Source of the DNA: Nitrospira sp.
GTDB taxonomy: Bacteria; Nitrospirota; Nitrospiria; Nitrospirales; Nitrospiraceae
Length of the DNA stretch: 62,158 bases
Direction of reading: 5' to 3'
Assembly (NCBI GenBank): GCA_024998685.1
Contig: JACOEH010000027.1
Span: 1 to 62,158 of the forward strand
Part shown: positions 15,760-23,676 of the stretch, piece by piece
Numbering within the stretch: position 1 is the stretch's first letter
Layout of the letters: every line of letters begins with the position of its first letter
The notes under the pieces: generated by a model
What the model was told of the DNA's origin: nothing
What the model saw: the letters and a program-made list of their open reading frames with translations, nothing else
The model's database searches: none
Position numbers and translations under genes: made by a program

Positions 15760-16764
15760 TTACGGTTTCGTATCGGCAGAGGAGTCCTTGGCTGTTCGGC
15801 TTTCGGCCTTCCCCTTGCCCTTTTCTTTCTGCCCTTTTGTTTCTGCCTTGTGCCGTTCCATCTCCTCAACTTGCGCCGCAAGCGACGCGATCCGCTGCGC
15901 ATTCTTGTTCAATGATTCGATCGGCTTAAAAGCCGGTTCGACCTGTATCTCAGGTTTTTTACAGCAGTCGTGCGGATTGGGCGTCGTCACCGGAAGGATG
16001 GCCCAAAACACCAGCGACAGGACCACGCCGACACCCGCCAATGAAGCCAACAACAACCCTTGATCGGTCGGCACGCGCATCAAATCCCAACGGGTCACGA
16101 TTCCTTGATAATTTTCAGATACCGGACGTGAGTGTTCCGCCATCCGCCGAACGATCTGTCCAAGTATGGAAATCCCGATGACCGCCAAGACGATCAGAAC
16201 CGCCGACGAGATGGATCCCCAGATCGTGAGCTCGAGACCGATTCGTTCCGCGATGGGAAGACCGGTGCCGAAGAGATGTCGCATGCTGTCCATTTCGGCC
16301 ATCGAGTGGGAGGCGCTGATAGCGATCTCCGTGACACGGCTGACAATCCACCAAAGAAGTGGAAGAAAGAAGGTCCCAATAAGCGCAGCCCTCCACCAGA
16401 TCGCGAAACCAAGCCCATCGGGGGGCGGCTCTTTCCGAAGCCGTTCCAAAAAGAACGTTCGCCCCACCAGTCCGAGCGCCCAGATGTCGACGGGGATGGA
16501 CATCCCAAAAATGAACGGCAGCCCGATCCCTTCACCGAAGTGCGTCTCAAAGACGGCGATGATGATTGGGGCGGCAAAGACTGTGACGGGACTGGCAAAC
16601 AGCATTAAAAAGGCAAGACCGAATCGTCCTTCGAAATGCACCAATCCCATCGTCATGACAAGAACCGCAAACACCGCCTTAATGGGGATGCCGGTCCAGC
16701 AGGCAGACCACAGGATACCGAACCCTATCTTCGTCGGCGACATCGATTCTCGTTCTTCAGCCAT
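15760..16764 (-). CDS. Polytopic membrane protein with a C-terminal coiled coil, oxidase-associated
   Basis: 334 residues with about six or seven membrane helices and a charged C-terminal tail after residue 280 (SLNKNAQRIASLAAQVEEME, then a Lys/Glu/Gly-rich run) that looks like a short coiled coil ending in disorder. A CC pair precedes the tail (HDCCKKPEIQ). It matches no family I can name; no haem motif is visible. It is flanked by cytochrome b (16784) and the bd-like subunit (15743), with gaps of about 20 bases, so it is probably a structural subunit of the same complex. Its last bases lie 16 bases before the next start. ATG 16764 is used. Confidence 0.78.
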   Translation of the reverse strand: MAEERESMSPTKIGFGILWSACWTGIPIKAVFAVLVMTMGLVHFEGRFGLAFLMLFASPVTVFAAPIIIAVFETHFGEGIGLPFIFGMSIPVDIWALGLVGRTFFLERLRKEPPPDGLGFAIWWRAALIGTFFLPLLWWIVSRVTEIAISASHSMAEMDSMRHLFGTGLPIAERIGLELTIWGSISSAVLIVLAVIGISILGQIVRRMAEHSRPVSENYQGIVTRWDLMRVPTDQGLLLASLAGVGVVLSLVFWAILPVTTPNPHDCCKKPEIQVEPAFKPIESLNKNAQRIASLAAQVEEMERHKAETKGQKEKGKGKAESRTAKDSSADTKP

Positions 16765-16783
16765 GGCCAAACGTGTACCAGGA

Positions 16784-17911
16784 TCAGTCCAAGAACTCTC
16801 GGTTAATCACGGATGCAACCGTGAACAAGACGATCACGACCATGATCGCAATCCAGCTGATGAGAGCAATCGGTCGCTTGAAAATATTCCGCTCGGGATC
16901 CTTGTCGATGAACGGGAGTGCGACGAGCAACGCCATGAAGGCGACCGGCAATGCCACGGCACCCAAAAATTGACCGAACTCACCGGCGAACAGCTTCAAC
17001 CTGAGCAATTGGAAATAAAAAAGAAAATACCATTCCGGTTCTGGATGGTAGTCCCCTGGATCCGGCGCCGCCTCATCCAATAAAACGACCGGCTCCCAGA
17101 GAGCCAAGGCGCAGATCCCTACGAAGACGAACGCCATCCCGACCATATCTTTCCAAATTTGACGGGGAAAGAAATAGTCGGTTTTCGCTTTGATCTCCTC
17201 CACCGTACCAGTGAAGGGTCCTGCAGGAGCGGCCACGCGAAACAGGAACAGATGCAATCCGGCCAAGGCCATGAGCGCCGCCGGAAGAATCATCACATGG
17301 AGGACGAAGAATCGGCTCAAGGTCATCTGTCCGGGAGTCGGCCCACCTTTCAGAAATCGGGCGATAAAATCACCGATAATGGGAGTCTTATCCAAGATTT
17401 CGACACCCACAGTCGTGGCCCAGAACGCCCGTTGGTCCCAGGGCAAGAGGTAACCCGTAAAGCCGAAGGTGATCACAACACCGAACAGGGCCAATCCGAC
17501 AAGCCACAGCAATTCTCGCGGCTTCTTGTACGCCCCCCAGAGAAACACCTGGGACATGTGTGCCACCACACAGACGACCATCGCACTGGATCCCCAGAAA
17601 TGATAGCCGAGCAGGAACCACCCATAATCGACATCGTGAATAATATACTGCGTACTGGCATAGGCATGGTCGGCGGTCGGCACATAATAGAACATGAGCA
17701 AGATACCGGTCAGAGCCTGCATGGCGAAGATGAACAACAAGATGGATCCGAACACATAGGCCCAGCGGGAGCCGCCGGGGATCGGTTCATTCAGCATCTT
17801 GGCCTGCATTTCCTTGAGACCGATGCGTTCGTCAAGGAAAGCGACAAGCTTTTCGATCGCGCTGGGACGATGATCGGGAATGACTGTCGATGATGATTGC
17901 TTGCTATCCAT
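16784..17911 (-). CDS. Cytochrome b of a bc/b6f-type complex
   Basis: 375 residues. Helix B holds two haem-ligand histidines 14 residues apart (YHFWGSSAMVVCVVAH) and helix D two that are 15 apart (LHVMILPAALMALAGLH), the spacing typical of cytochrome b6 rather than mitochondrial cytochrome b. The ef loop has PEPEWYFLFYFQLLRL, the PEWY quinol-oxidation motif. Three helices follow helix D, so b6 and subunit IV are fused. The cysteine that attaches haem c in b6 is replaced (WAYVFGS). It is the quinol-oxidising core subunit, working with the Rieske protein just upstream. A TTG at 17926 that overlaps the Rieske stop is an alternative start. Confidence 0.93.
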   Translation of the reverse strand: MDSKQSSSTVIPDHRPSAIEKLVAFLDERIGLKEMQAKMLNEPIPGGSRWAYVFGSILLFIFAMQALTGILLMFYYVPTADHAYASTQYIIHDVDYGWFLLGYHFWGSSAMVVCVVAHMSQVFLWGAYKKPRELLWLVGLALFGVVITFGFTGYLLPWDQRAFWATTVGVEILDKTPIIGDFIARFLKGGPTPGQMTLSRFFVLHVMILPAALMALAGLHLFLFRVAAPAGPFTGTVEEIKAKTDYFFPRQIWKDMVGMAFVFVGICALALWEPVVLLDEAAPDPGDYHPEPEWYFLFYFQLLRLKLFAGEFGQFLGAVALPVAFMALLVALPFIDKDPERNIFKRPIALISWIAIMVVIVLFTVASVINREFLD

Positions 17912-17922
17912 GCCGCCAGCTT

Positions 17923-18858
17923 TCAAATGATCCGAATTTGTGATTTCGTACCGGCCTTGAACTCCATGTCGATAACCTCAACGTCTCCCGAGGCAGAAAC
18001 CCTTATGGGCAATGCGTCAAGGGCACGAGGCGCTGGGCCGTCGAGCACCTTCCCTGCGGCATCGTAGATGCTGAGGTGGCAAGGACAAAGAAACACTTGT
18101 CCCAACGTCTTATGCTGTCGCCACTTGAATGCGCAGCCTAAATGAGGACACTTACCGGAGAACGCCACATAGGGAGTGTCTTTCTTGTTGGTCCAGATCG
18201 TCTTCCCCTTGGCGTCTCGAAACTCCATGTCCTTGTCATGATAGACTCTCTCGAGAAGCTCGGGAGTCGCTCGGAGGATCCAGACGTTTTTATCGATTTC
18301 GCTCTCCGGCATATAGACTTCTTTGACCTTTTTCTTGTACTTGAACTGCACGCCGACGTCGTCCTGCTTGATCTTGCCGACATTGCCCACGTTCAACCAG
18401 TGGTTGTCGAAATCCGCATACATCGGCTTCATCAAAAAGCGGAGAATGGGGTACGCGATAGGCAGGCCGACCAAGAATCCGATGATATTCGTGAAATTCA
18501 TGAAAAACGTGCGGCGCTTGACGCTTTTTTCGAGATCGGGCAACGGCACCAACACTTCGCCCGGCGTCACATGGATGTTGTCCTCGAGGTGCGAGATCTC
18601 CACTTCATGCGTGGTGACATAATCTTCTCGCTTGAAGGGAGGCAAGGCGAGGATATCCATTGACGGCGCGCGCAACTGCACGAAGTCATCCGTCACAGCC
18701 TGGACATGGCCCATGGCGACTTGCCGCTCACCGTTCCCATTCATGGACACCACGATATGGCTGATCTCGTGGGAAAGGGGATCGAGCACGACCTTCGTGA
18801 CTTCGCCGATGTCGAGGTCGGTGCACCGGACCTTGGATTTCAGTTTCGGTTGCAACAT
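17923..18858 (-). CDS. Rieske iron-sulfur protein with an N-terminal PRC-barrel-like domain
   Basis: 311 residues. Residues about 8-75 (VRCTDLDIGEVTKVVLDPLS, HIVVSMNGNGERQVAMGHVQ) look like a PRC-barrel: a small beta barrel with 'IG.V..vvlDp' and 'VVS....R.vp...V'. A single membrane helix follows at about 125-150 (FTNIIGFLVGLPIAYPILRF). The C-terminal Rieske domain has both cluster motifs, CPHLGC and CPCH, with LSIYDAAG after the second. Usual Rieske subunits are about 180-200 residues and start at the membrane helix, so the N-terminal domain is an addition. It would lie in the cytoplasm if topology is standard. ATG overlaps the previous stop as TGATG, indicating coupling. Confidence 0.92.
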   Translation of the reverse strand: MLQPKLKSKVRCTDLDIGEVTKVVLDPLSHEISHIVVSMNGNGERQVAMGHVQAVTDDFVQLRAPSMDILALPPFKREDYVTTHEVEISHLEDNIHVTPGEVLVPLPDLEKSVKRRTFFMNFTNIIGFLVGLPIAYPILRFLMKPMYADFDNHWLNVGNVGKIKQDDVGVQFKYKKKVKEVYMPESEIDKNVWILRATPELLERVYHDKDMEFRDAKGKTIWTNKKDTPYVAFSGKCPHLGCAFKWRQHKTLGQVFLCPCHLSIYDAAGKVLDGPAPRALDALPIRVSASGDVEVIDMEFKAGTKSQIRII

Positions 18859-19667
18859 CAGCTTTTCTTGATCGGCTTGGGGGTATTCACCGAGGTGTTC
18901 TTGAAGGTGCCTAACCAAGCGGCGAGAGCCTGCATTTCCTTGGGCTCCATGAGGTCTTTAAATTTGTTGGGCATGATGCCCTTCTGGTATTCCTTCTCAT
19001 ACCCCTCAGCCATAAAGCTCTTGGGATCCGCAATTTTCTGTTGGATTTCATCGACCGTCAGCAATGAGCCGATATTATCCAATTCGGGGCCTCGCTTCTT
19101 TCCACCCTCACCCCTCAACTTGTGGCAGTTGTAACACTCTTGCAGTTGCCACTGTTCCTCGCCCACCTTCATGAAATCGCCGGCGCCCGTGCCGGCTGCC
19201 GCAGCAGGCTTTTCTCCAGCCGATGGCGCCGGAGCTGTCGCCACAGCTTGACCACTGCCCAACCCCTTCAGTCGCTCTTCCAAGGCTTTCACCTGTTCAT
19301 CGAGGGCCTTGGCGCGAGCAATCAGCTCCTCGGCCTTCCCCTTCTGAGAGGCAGCCCGCTCTTTTCCCAAAAGTTTGTCGATTTTGGCCCGTTCATCCTC
19401 CGGGTCAAACTGAGGCAACAGCGATGCGCCGGCAACACAGACGGTCACCAAGAGAATCCAGAATGCGATAACAGCCAAGAGGGCCTTCCCTCCGCTCATC
19501 GTCCCGATCGGCTGCGCGTCAAGCAGTATGAAAACGACCGCCCCGATCAATGCAACGATGAAGAACAACACTTGGAATGAGATGGGCAGCTCCTGCCAAT
19601 GTCCGACGAGAATAAGAGCACCACCAACCACCAGCCCAATGCCTAGCTTCTTGAATATATTCCCCAT
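18858..19667 (-). CDS. Membrane-anchored monohaem cytochrome c with a coiled-coil linker
   Basis: 269 residues: three hydrophobic segments in the first 90 residues, then a heptad-like helical stretch at about 105-140 (IARAKALDEQVKALEERLKG), an Ala/Pro-rich linker, and a C-terminal cytochrome c domain with CYNCH and a likely Met ligand (GIMPNKFKDLM). Its stop overlaps the Rieske start (TGATG). It therefore probably plays the cytochrome c1/f role in the complex with the Rieske protein and cytochrome b. The long linker would let the haem domain reach other subunits. Confidence 0.88.
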   Translation of the reverse strand: MGNIFKKLGIGLVVGGALILVGHWQELPISFQVLFFIVALIGAVVFILLDAQPIGTMSGGKALLAVIAFWILLVTVCVAGASLLPQFDPEDERAKIDKLLGKERAASQKGKAEELIARAKALDEQVKALEERLKGLGSGQAVATAPAPSAGEKPAAAAGTGAGDFMKVGEEQWQLQECYNCHKLRGEGGKKRGPELDNIGSLLTVDEIQQKIADPKSFMAEGYEKEYQKGIMPNKFKDLMEPKEMQALAAWLGTFKNTSVNTPKPIKKS

Positions 19668-19705
19668 ACGAATCTCGTCGCCTCAGTAGGCGCTCCACGC
19701 TGTGA

Positions 19706-21418
19706 TTACTTGGCTGCGATCGGAACAGGACTTCCCTCGGGCTCTCGTACCCTTGCGACGGAAGGCCGAAGAGCCACCAGCGCAGCCACGCTGACGATGG
19801 CGATAAACACGACGGTAATCGCCGTAATCCACCCGGCCGAATACGAGAGTGTCGGAGTAAACGACTCGGCACTGAGGTCCGACACCAAACTATAGACATG
19901 GAAGTATTTCTTGAGCAACGAGCGCACCGCCCCCATCAACCCCATGATCCACGTGGAAGTGAATGCCAGAAAAATCAGCACAAATTGCGCCGCGAAATCG
20001 ATTCGCCCCCAGAAGATCGTGCCCTGCTTGATGGTTCGGTTATACAAGACATAATTGACGACCGTCACATACACCAATGTCAAGATTGCCGAAAGCTTGG
20101 CCGGCATCGACGACAGATAGTCCCACCCTTCCGGCAGTTTCATGTCGTCGGGCATATCGGTGCCGGTGGCCACGAAACCGGCGGGCGTGAGCCAGACGGC
20201 ATCGCTGATGAGCATAATGATAAAGCCGATCCTGATGACGGTCCGTGCCGAGACGGTCTTGGGAATAAACCGGCCCAATAAAAACGGTGATAACGTGAGG
20301 GGCAGCAAGAACACCAACGACATTGGATCGGGAATCCAAAACTTATCCATCACCCACATCGTAGCGGGGAGCAATACGATGAGGACGATAGGGGCCAAGA
20401 TGGTCATCCGAACATTTTCGGCCCCTTCAATTCGTTTGACACTGAGCCAGCTATAATAGTTGATGCCCAGGAACAGCAGCCCAATCATGATGCCTTGCGT
20501 TTCAAAAAACATGGAAAGCTGATCGGCCATCATGTACGGGCAGAATGAAAAATCATAATCGCACATTTCATACGCCAACAAGAGCCCTGTAAACGGCTGC
20601 AAGAGCGACCCACCCACCGCGATCCAGATGGCGGCGAAGCCCATCCAATCGTAGTAGGCTCTCTCCTCCTGCGTCTTCGACCCCATGTACATGTAGGCAG
20701 CGATCATCCCGGCAATAAACCCTCCGAATGCCACGTTGCCGTCGATTCGGTGGAGACTCAGAGGGAACCAACTTTGGTTCGCAATCTTATCCCACAAGGT
20801 TGCTGTCGCGATGAAATCCTGCGGCGAAATCCCTTCAGCCTTCGGCGGTGTGTTCATGAACGACGTGGGGCCGTTAATGACGAACAAGATGAGCAGACAG
20901 ACAAGATTCAAGAGCACACCAAGAGCAATGTGGCGCCCTTTCTTTTCACCCTTCCAGACATCCCAAGTGTAGAGGTAGGCATACATGAGGATGGTCTCAG
21001 CGATAAACAGCGCCGGATATAATACCGCGAACACCATGTAAAACTGATTGATGAACGAGGTCGTGAACTGTGGATAGGCGGCCAGAAGAACGAAAATAAA
21101 CAAGCCACCCGTCACAGCCGTCATACTGAAGAGAATAACCGTAACTTTCGTGATCTCTTTAGCCAGACGATCATACCGGGGGTCCTGCTTACGGTAACCC
21201 AACCATTCTGAAATGACGACGAAGATCGGCGCACCCAGGATAAATGCGGCAAATAAGATATGGAGTTGAGCGACAATCCATACAGCCGTCCGATTACCGG
21301 TGTACGGAAACTCCACTGAGGATGCGCCAACTTCCTGAGCGGAGACACTGCTAGCAGCAGCCATACACAACGAGAACAACACAACGAGAGTCAGGAGACC
21401 GCTCGACAGTTTTTTCAC
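19706..21418 (-). CDS. Cytochrome-bd-like oxidase subunit I (CydA-like B)
   Basis: 570 residues, beginning with a cleavable-looking signal (LVVLFSLCMAAASSVSAQ) and then about 13 membrane helices. AQLHILFAAFILGAPIF carries the His19-like ligand, SLHRIDGNVAFGGFIAGM the His186-like one and ALFIAETILMYAYLYTWD the Glu107-like residue. Glu99 and the GRQPW quinol loop are missing, as in the paralogue at 13884. It opens the operon; GTG 21418 has GAGG four bases upstream. Two CydA-like proteins in one operon around a bc core is unusual. One may be an oxygen-reducing unit and the other a structural or redox partner, possibly replacing CydB. Confidence 0.83.
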   Translation of the reverse strand: MKKLSSGLLTLVVLFSLCMAAASSVSAQEVGASSVEFPYTGNRTAVWIVAQLHILFAAFILGAPIFVVISEWLGYRKQDPRYDRLAKEITKVTVILFSMTAVTGGLFIFVLLAAYPQFTTSFINQFYMVFAVLYPALFIAETILMYAYLYTWDVWKGEKKGRHIALGVLLNLVCLLILFVINGPTSFMNTPPKAEGISPQDFIATATLWDKIANQSWFPLSLHRIDGNVAFGGFIAGMIAAYMYMGSKTQEERAYYDWMGFAAIWIAVGGSLLQPFTGLLLAYEMCDYDFSFCPYMMADQLSMFFETQGIMIGLLFLGINYYSWLSVKRIEGAENVRMTILAPIVLIVLLPATMWVMDKFWIPDPMSLVFLLPLTLSPFLLGRFIPKTVSARTVIRIGFIIMLISDAVWLTPAGFVATGTDMPDDMKLPEGWDYLSSMPAKLSAILTLVYVTVVNYVLYNRTIKQGTIFWGRIDFAAQFVLIFLAFTSTWIMGLMGAVRSLLKKYFHVYSLVSDLSAESFTPTLSYSAGWITAITVVFIAIVSVAALVALRPSVARVREPEGSPVPIAAK

Positions 21419-21807
21419 GATGCCTCGATGCCCCCTACTTTAGAAGTCAGTCAAGGATCTTGCCTTCACACTGACTGCGCCTTCTTAAAAATACCTTCAT
21501 CTACTCATGAATTTCGATCACTATTTACCAAGAAAGTCTGACACCCTTCATTGAACATTGAGACCTTGGTATTGGAGGTCAGGCTCCATGCGATTTGCCG
21601 CAGCACTATCTCATGCGTCCTTATCGACCGGCAGAGTATCGCAGATTTGTCCAAGCCTTACCGATAGGGGAATCCCTTAGCAGTATATAAAAAAAACCTG
21701 AGCTTGGTTGAAGACCTCGATTCGCATACGGAAGGCGGGTGCCCCGATTCCAGGAGATTAAAAGCCGGAAGGTGCGAAGCATCGACAACCCTGTACCCCC
21801 CCTACAG
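21419..21807. other. Leader region of the respiratory operon, no gene seen
   Basis: About 390 bases between the operon start (21418) and the end of the cytochrome gene at 21808. The part from 21480 to 21540 is AT-rich and is the likely promoter zone, but no convincing -35/-10 pair was found. A run of A at 21688-21696 and a run of C at 21795-21801 are present. Small frames here are not credible. Confidence 0.35.
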
Positions 21808-22290
21808 TCATTTAGCGCCGGCATCGCCCCATTGCTTCTTCTCTTCATTCCAAGCCTTCCCAGCCAATCCAAAATTTCGCTCATACAGCACAAGCTTCCA
21901 TCGGTCTTCCTCTGAGAGCTTACTCTTCCAGCCTTTCATCTTGGTATTCGGCACTCCCTCGGAAATACGCCAAAACCACACGGAGTCCGAATAGAGCTTC
22001 ATCCGCTCAGGATTTCGGAAATCCGTGGCACCCGCCTTGACCGGCTTTCCGTCTTTACCATGACAGCTGGCACAGTTCACGTCGGGATTTGTCTGACCGA
22101 TAAAGAGTTTGCGTCCCTCTTCCAGCTTCTGAACATCTCCCCACCAATCTGCCGGCATATGCTTGTCGACATATTCAGCTGGAGCCGGCGGTGGCGGCAC
22201 GATCGGCCCCTCACCTTGCTCTCCGCAACTCGATAATAGCCCCACACTCATGATCAATACAGCATGAATCGAGCTGACCCGCATATTCAT
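21808..22290 (-). CDS. Monohaem c-type cytochrome lipoprotein
   Basis: 160 residues. The leader ends in a good lipobox (VGLLSSC), so it is a periplasmic lipoprotein. A Pro-rich spacer follows, then a class-I cytochrome domain with CASCH at about residue 80 and two candidate Met ligands (NPERMKLY; NTKMKGW). WFWRISEGVPNTKMKGWKSK is very close in pattern to the cytochrome at 12451 (WRIKKGGVGLPIEGAPWKSA), so the two share ancestry. It lies upstream of, and in the same direction as, the respiratory operon but is separated by about 390 bases. A mobile electron carrier for that complex is a reasonable guess. Confidence 0.87.
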   Translation of the reverse strand: MNMRVSSIHAVLIMSVGLLSSCGEQGEGPIVPPPPAPAEYVDKHMPADWWGDVQKLEEGRKLFIGQTNPDVNCASCHGKDGKPVKAGATDFRNPERMKLYSDSVWFWRISEGVPNTKMKGWKSKLSEEDRWKLVLYERNFGLAGKAWNEEKKQWGDAGAK

Positions 22291-22505
22291 TAAATCATCA
22301 CTTTGTTATAGAAGGATTCTCGTCCAGACTGCAACGAGGTCGAGAAGGGGACCGACAAACAAAAAAACGCTTCTGCAGAGGCATCACTTGCCCCTGCAAG
22401 AGCGTCAAGATTATACTCGCCCTTTCAACTCGTATCACGGGCCCTCGCCGATCTATCGACCGATTCGGCGAGATACCTTGTAGCCCCAAGGACCGTCATC
22501 GGCGA

Positions 22506-22976
22506 TCATGATTTTCTCTTTCCCAGGGATTTCGCCTTGACCCGTTCCTGCTTCCGCTGAGAACGGACAAATTTCATCCCGATAATACCGGTGGCTATTG
22601 CGAAGACCGCTCCGCTTCCCCACCAAAGCCAAGCGGGAGGCCCATGCGCCTCACAGCCAGTTCCAAAATTAACCCGGATCTTCCGTTCACTCTCTAGATC
22701 TTTTGGATCGAATTCGACTTTAAGATTTTGCTGCTCCCCCTTCGCCTCTACCAGAAGGGGATCGCCAAGATTGTCGTTGTGCAGATGAAACATCGCTTTG
22801 TAATAGCCATCTCCATCCGTCCTGACGACCTGACCGTATGAAACCCTGGTGTCCTTGACGAGGACATCTGTATTCGAAAGCCCCTTGCCATCCTGTCCGC
22901 AAACATACCCCTCCACCATGAAACGATGATCCGCTTCATGTGTGGCCTGTGCCACAGGTGGGAACGCCACGTTCAT
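22506..22976 (-). CDS. Exported carboxypeptidase-regulatory-like beta-sandwich protein with C-terminal anchor
   Basis: 156 residues from ATG 22976. Residues about 18-110 resemble a carboxypeptidase-regulatory or Cna-B type beta sandwich (FMVEGYVCGQDGKGLSNTDV, then TRVSYGQVVRTDGDGYYKAM). One membrane helix follows (WLWWGSGAVFAIATGIIGMK) and then a basic cytoplasmic tail (RSQRKQERVKAKSLGKRKS). The ATG start leaves only the end of a signal peptide. The frame stays open upstream for 28 codons with a proper leader (GLFTLACCLVMNVAF, then AQA), a strong AGAAGGAG at 23058-23065 and ACG six bases after it at 23051. The true start is probably this ACG or a damaged ATG. Function unknown. Confidence 0.7.
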   Translation of the reverse strand: MNVAFPPVAQATHEADHRFMVEGYVCGQDGKGLSNTDVLVKDTRVSYGQVVRTDGDGYYKAMFHLHNDNLGDPLLVEAKGEQQNLKVEFDPKDLESERKIRVNFGTGCEAHGPPAWLWWGSGAVFAIATGIIGMKFVRSQRKQERVKAKSLGKRKS

Positions 22977-23221
22977 TACGAGACAGCAAGCTAAGGTAAA
23001 CAGTCCTGCTGGACTAAGGCCGTCAAGCTTCGAACTAGATCGCTGACTCGTCGCTCGCTCCTTCTAAGAGTGCGCGCCTCGGTATCACGAGCGCGCTACA
23101 TTCGGGCAGGGTTTCTAGCACAGCACTACATCTTTGTCAATGAACAGGCAGGCGGGTTTACTGATGTAGAGCAATCTTCGATGACGGTCTACTCTCCAAT
23201 CGCCTGAATTCCACAACAGCT

Positions 23222-23614
23222 TCAGAGATAGCCCTTCGTGCGCGCGACAGCCTCGATCTTTTCAGCTTCCGCGCGGCGTTCGGACTCTTTCTTGGACACC
23301 CAAGCTTCCCACGATTTTCCGTTCGCCGTGTCCTCTCCGGTAAACGCGATGCTCTCGATGGACCGGTACGAAATGCGCTGTGGACCCTGCTGATCAATGG
23401 GAAACAGTTCGAGATACGAATCGTCGCCTGCCGTTTGACGATTAAAGAGATATCCAGTGACCGATTCACCGGACGGTAGAGACAGGGTGACGTCGCCGCG
23501 ATAGTCGAACGCCAGTTCGACGGCCTCCGCTGTTTCCTCTGCAGAGGCTGGTTTGAACACTCGCCCTTCCAGAGAAGTAGGGCTACCCGCTGTGTGATCC
23601 TTCGTATCCGTCAT
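23222..23614 (-). CDS. Conserved-looking hypothetical cytoplasmic protein
   Basis: 130 residues with no membrane segment. The centre (RGDVTLSLPSGESVTGYLFN; SYLELFPIDQQGPQRISYRS) has short alternating strands like a small Sm-type or SH3-type barrel. The C-terminal 30 residues are a charged helix. It lies 60 bases downstream of hpnH in the same direction and may share its transcript. I do not recognise the family, and the barrel reading is inference. Confidence 0.65.
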   Translation of the reverse strand: MTDTKDHTAGSPTSLEGRVFKPASAEETAEAVELAFDYRGDVTLSLPSGESVTGYLFNRQTAGDDSYLELFPIDQQGPQRISYRSIESIAFTGEDTANGKSWEAWVSKKESERRAEAEKIEAVARTKGYL

Positions 23615-23676
23615 GGCTGGAGATCGTGAATCGCTAAACGAGGAAGACCGCCGGAACTGCGATTAACGTTGAACGG

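Noticed and set aside
15744-15902. N-terminal extension of the CydA-like gene
   Set aside because: Very basic, overlaps the end of the upstream gene, and a GTG with purine-rich upstream sequence gives a natural start at 15743.
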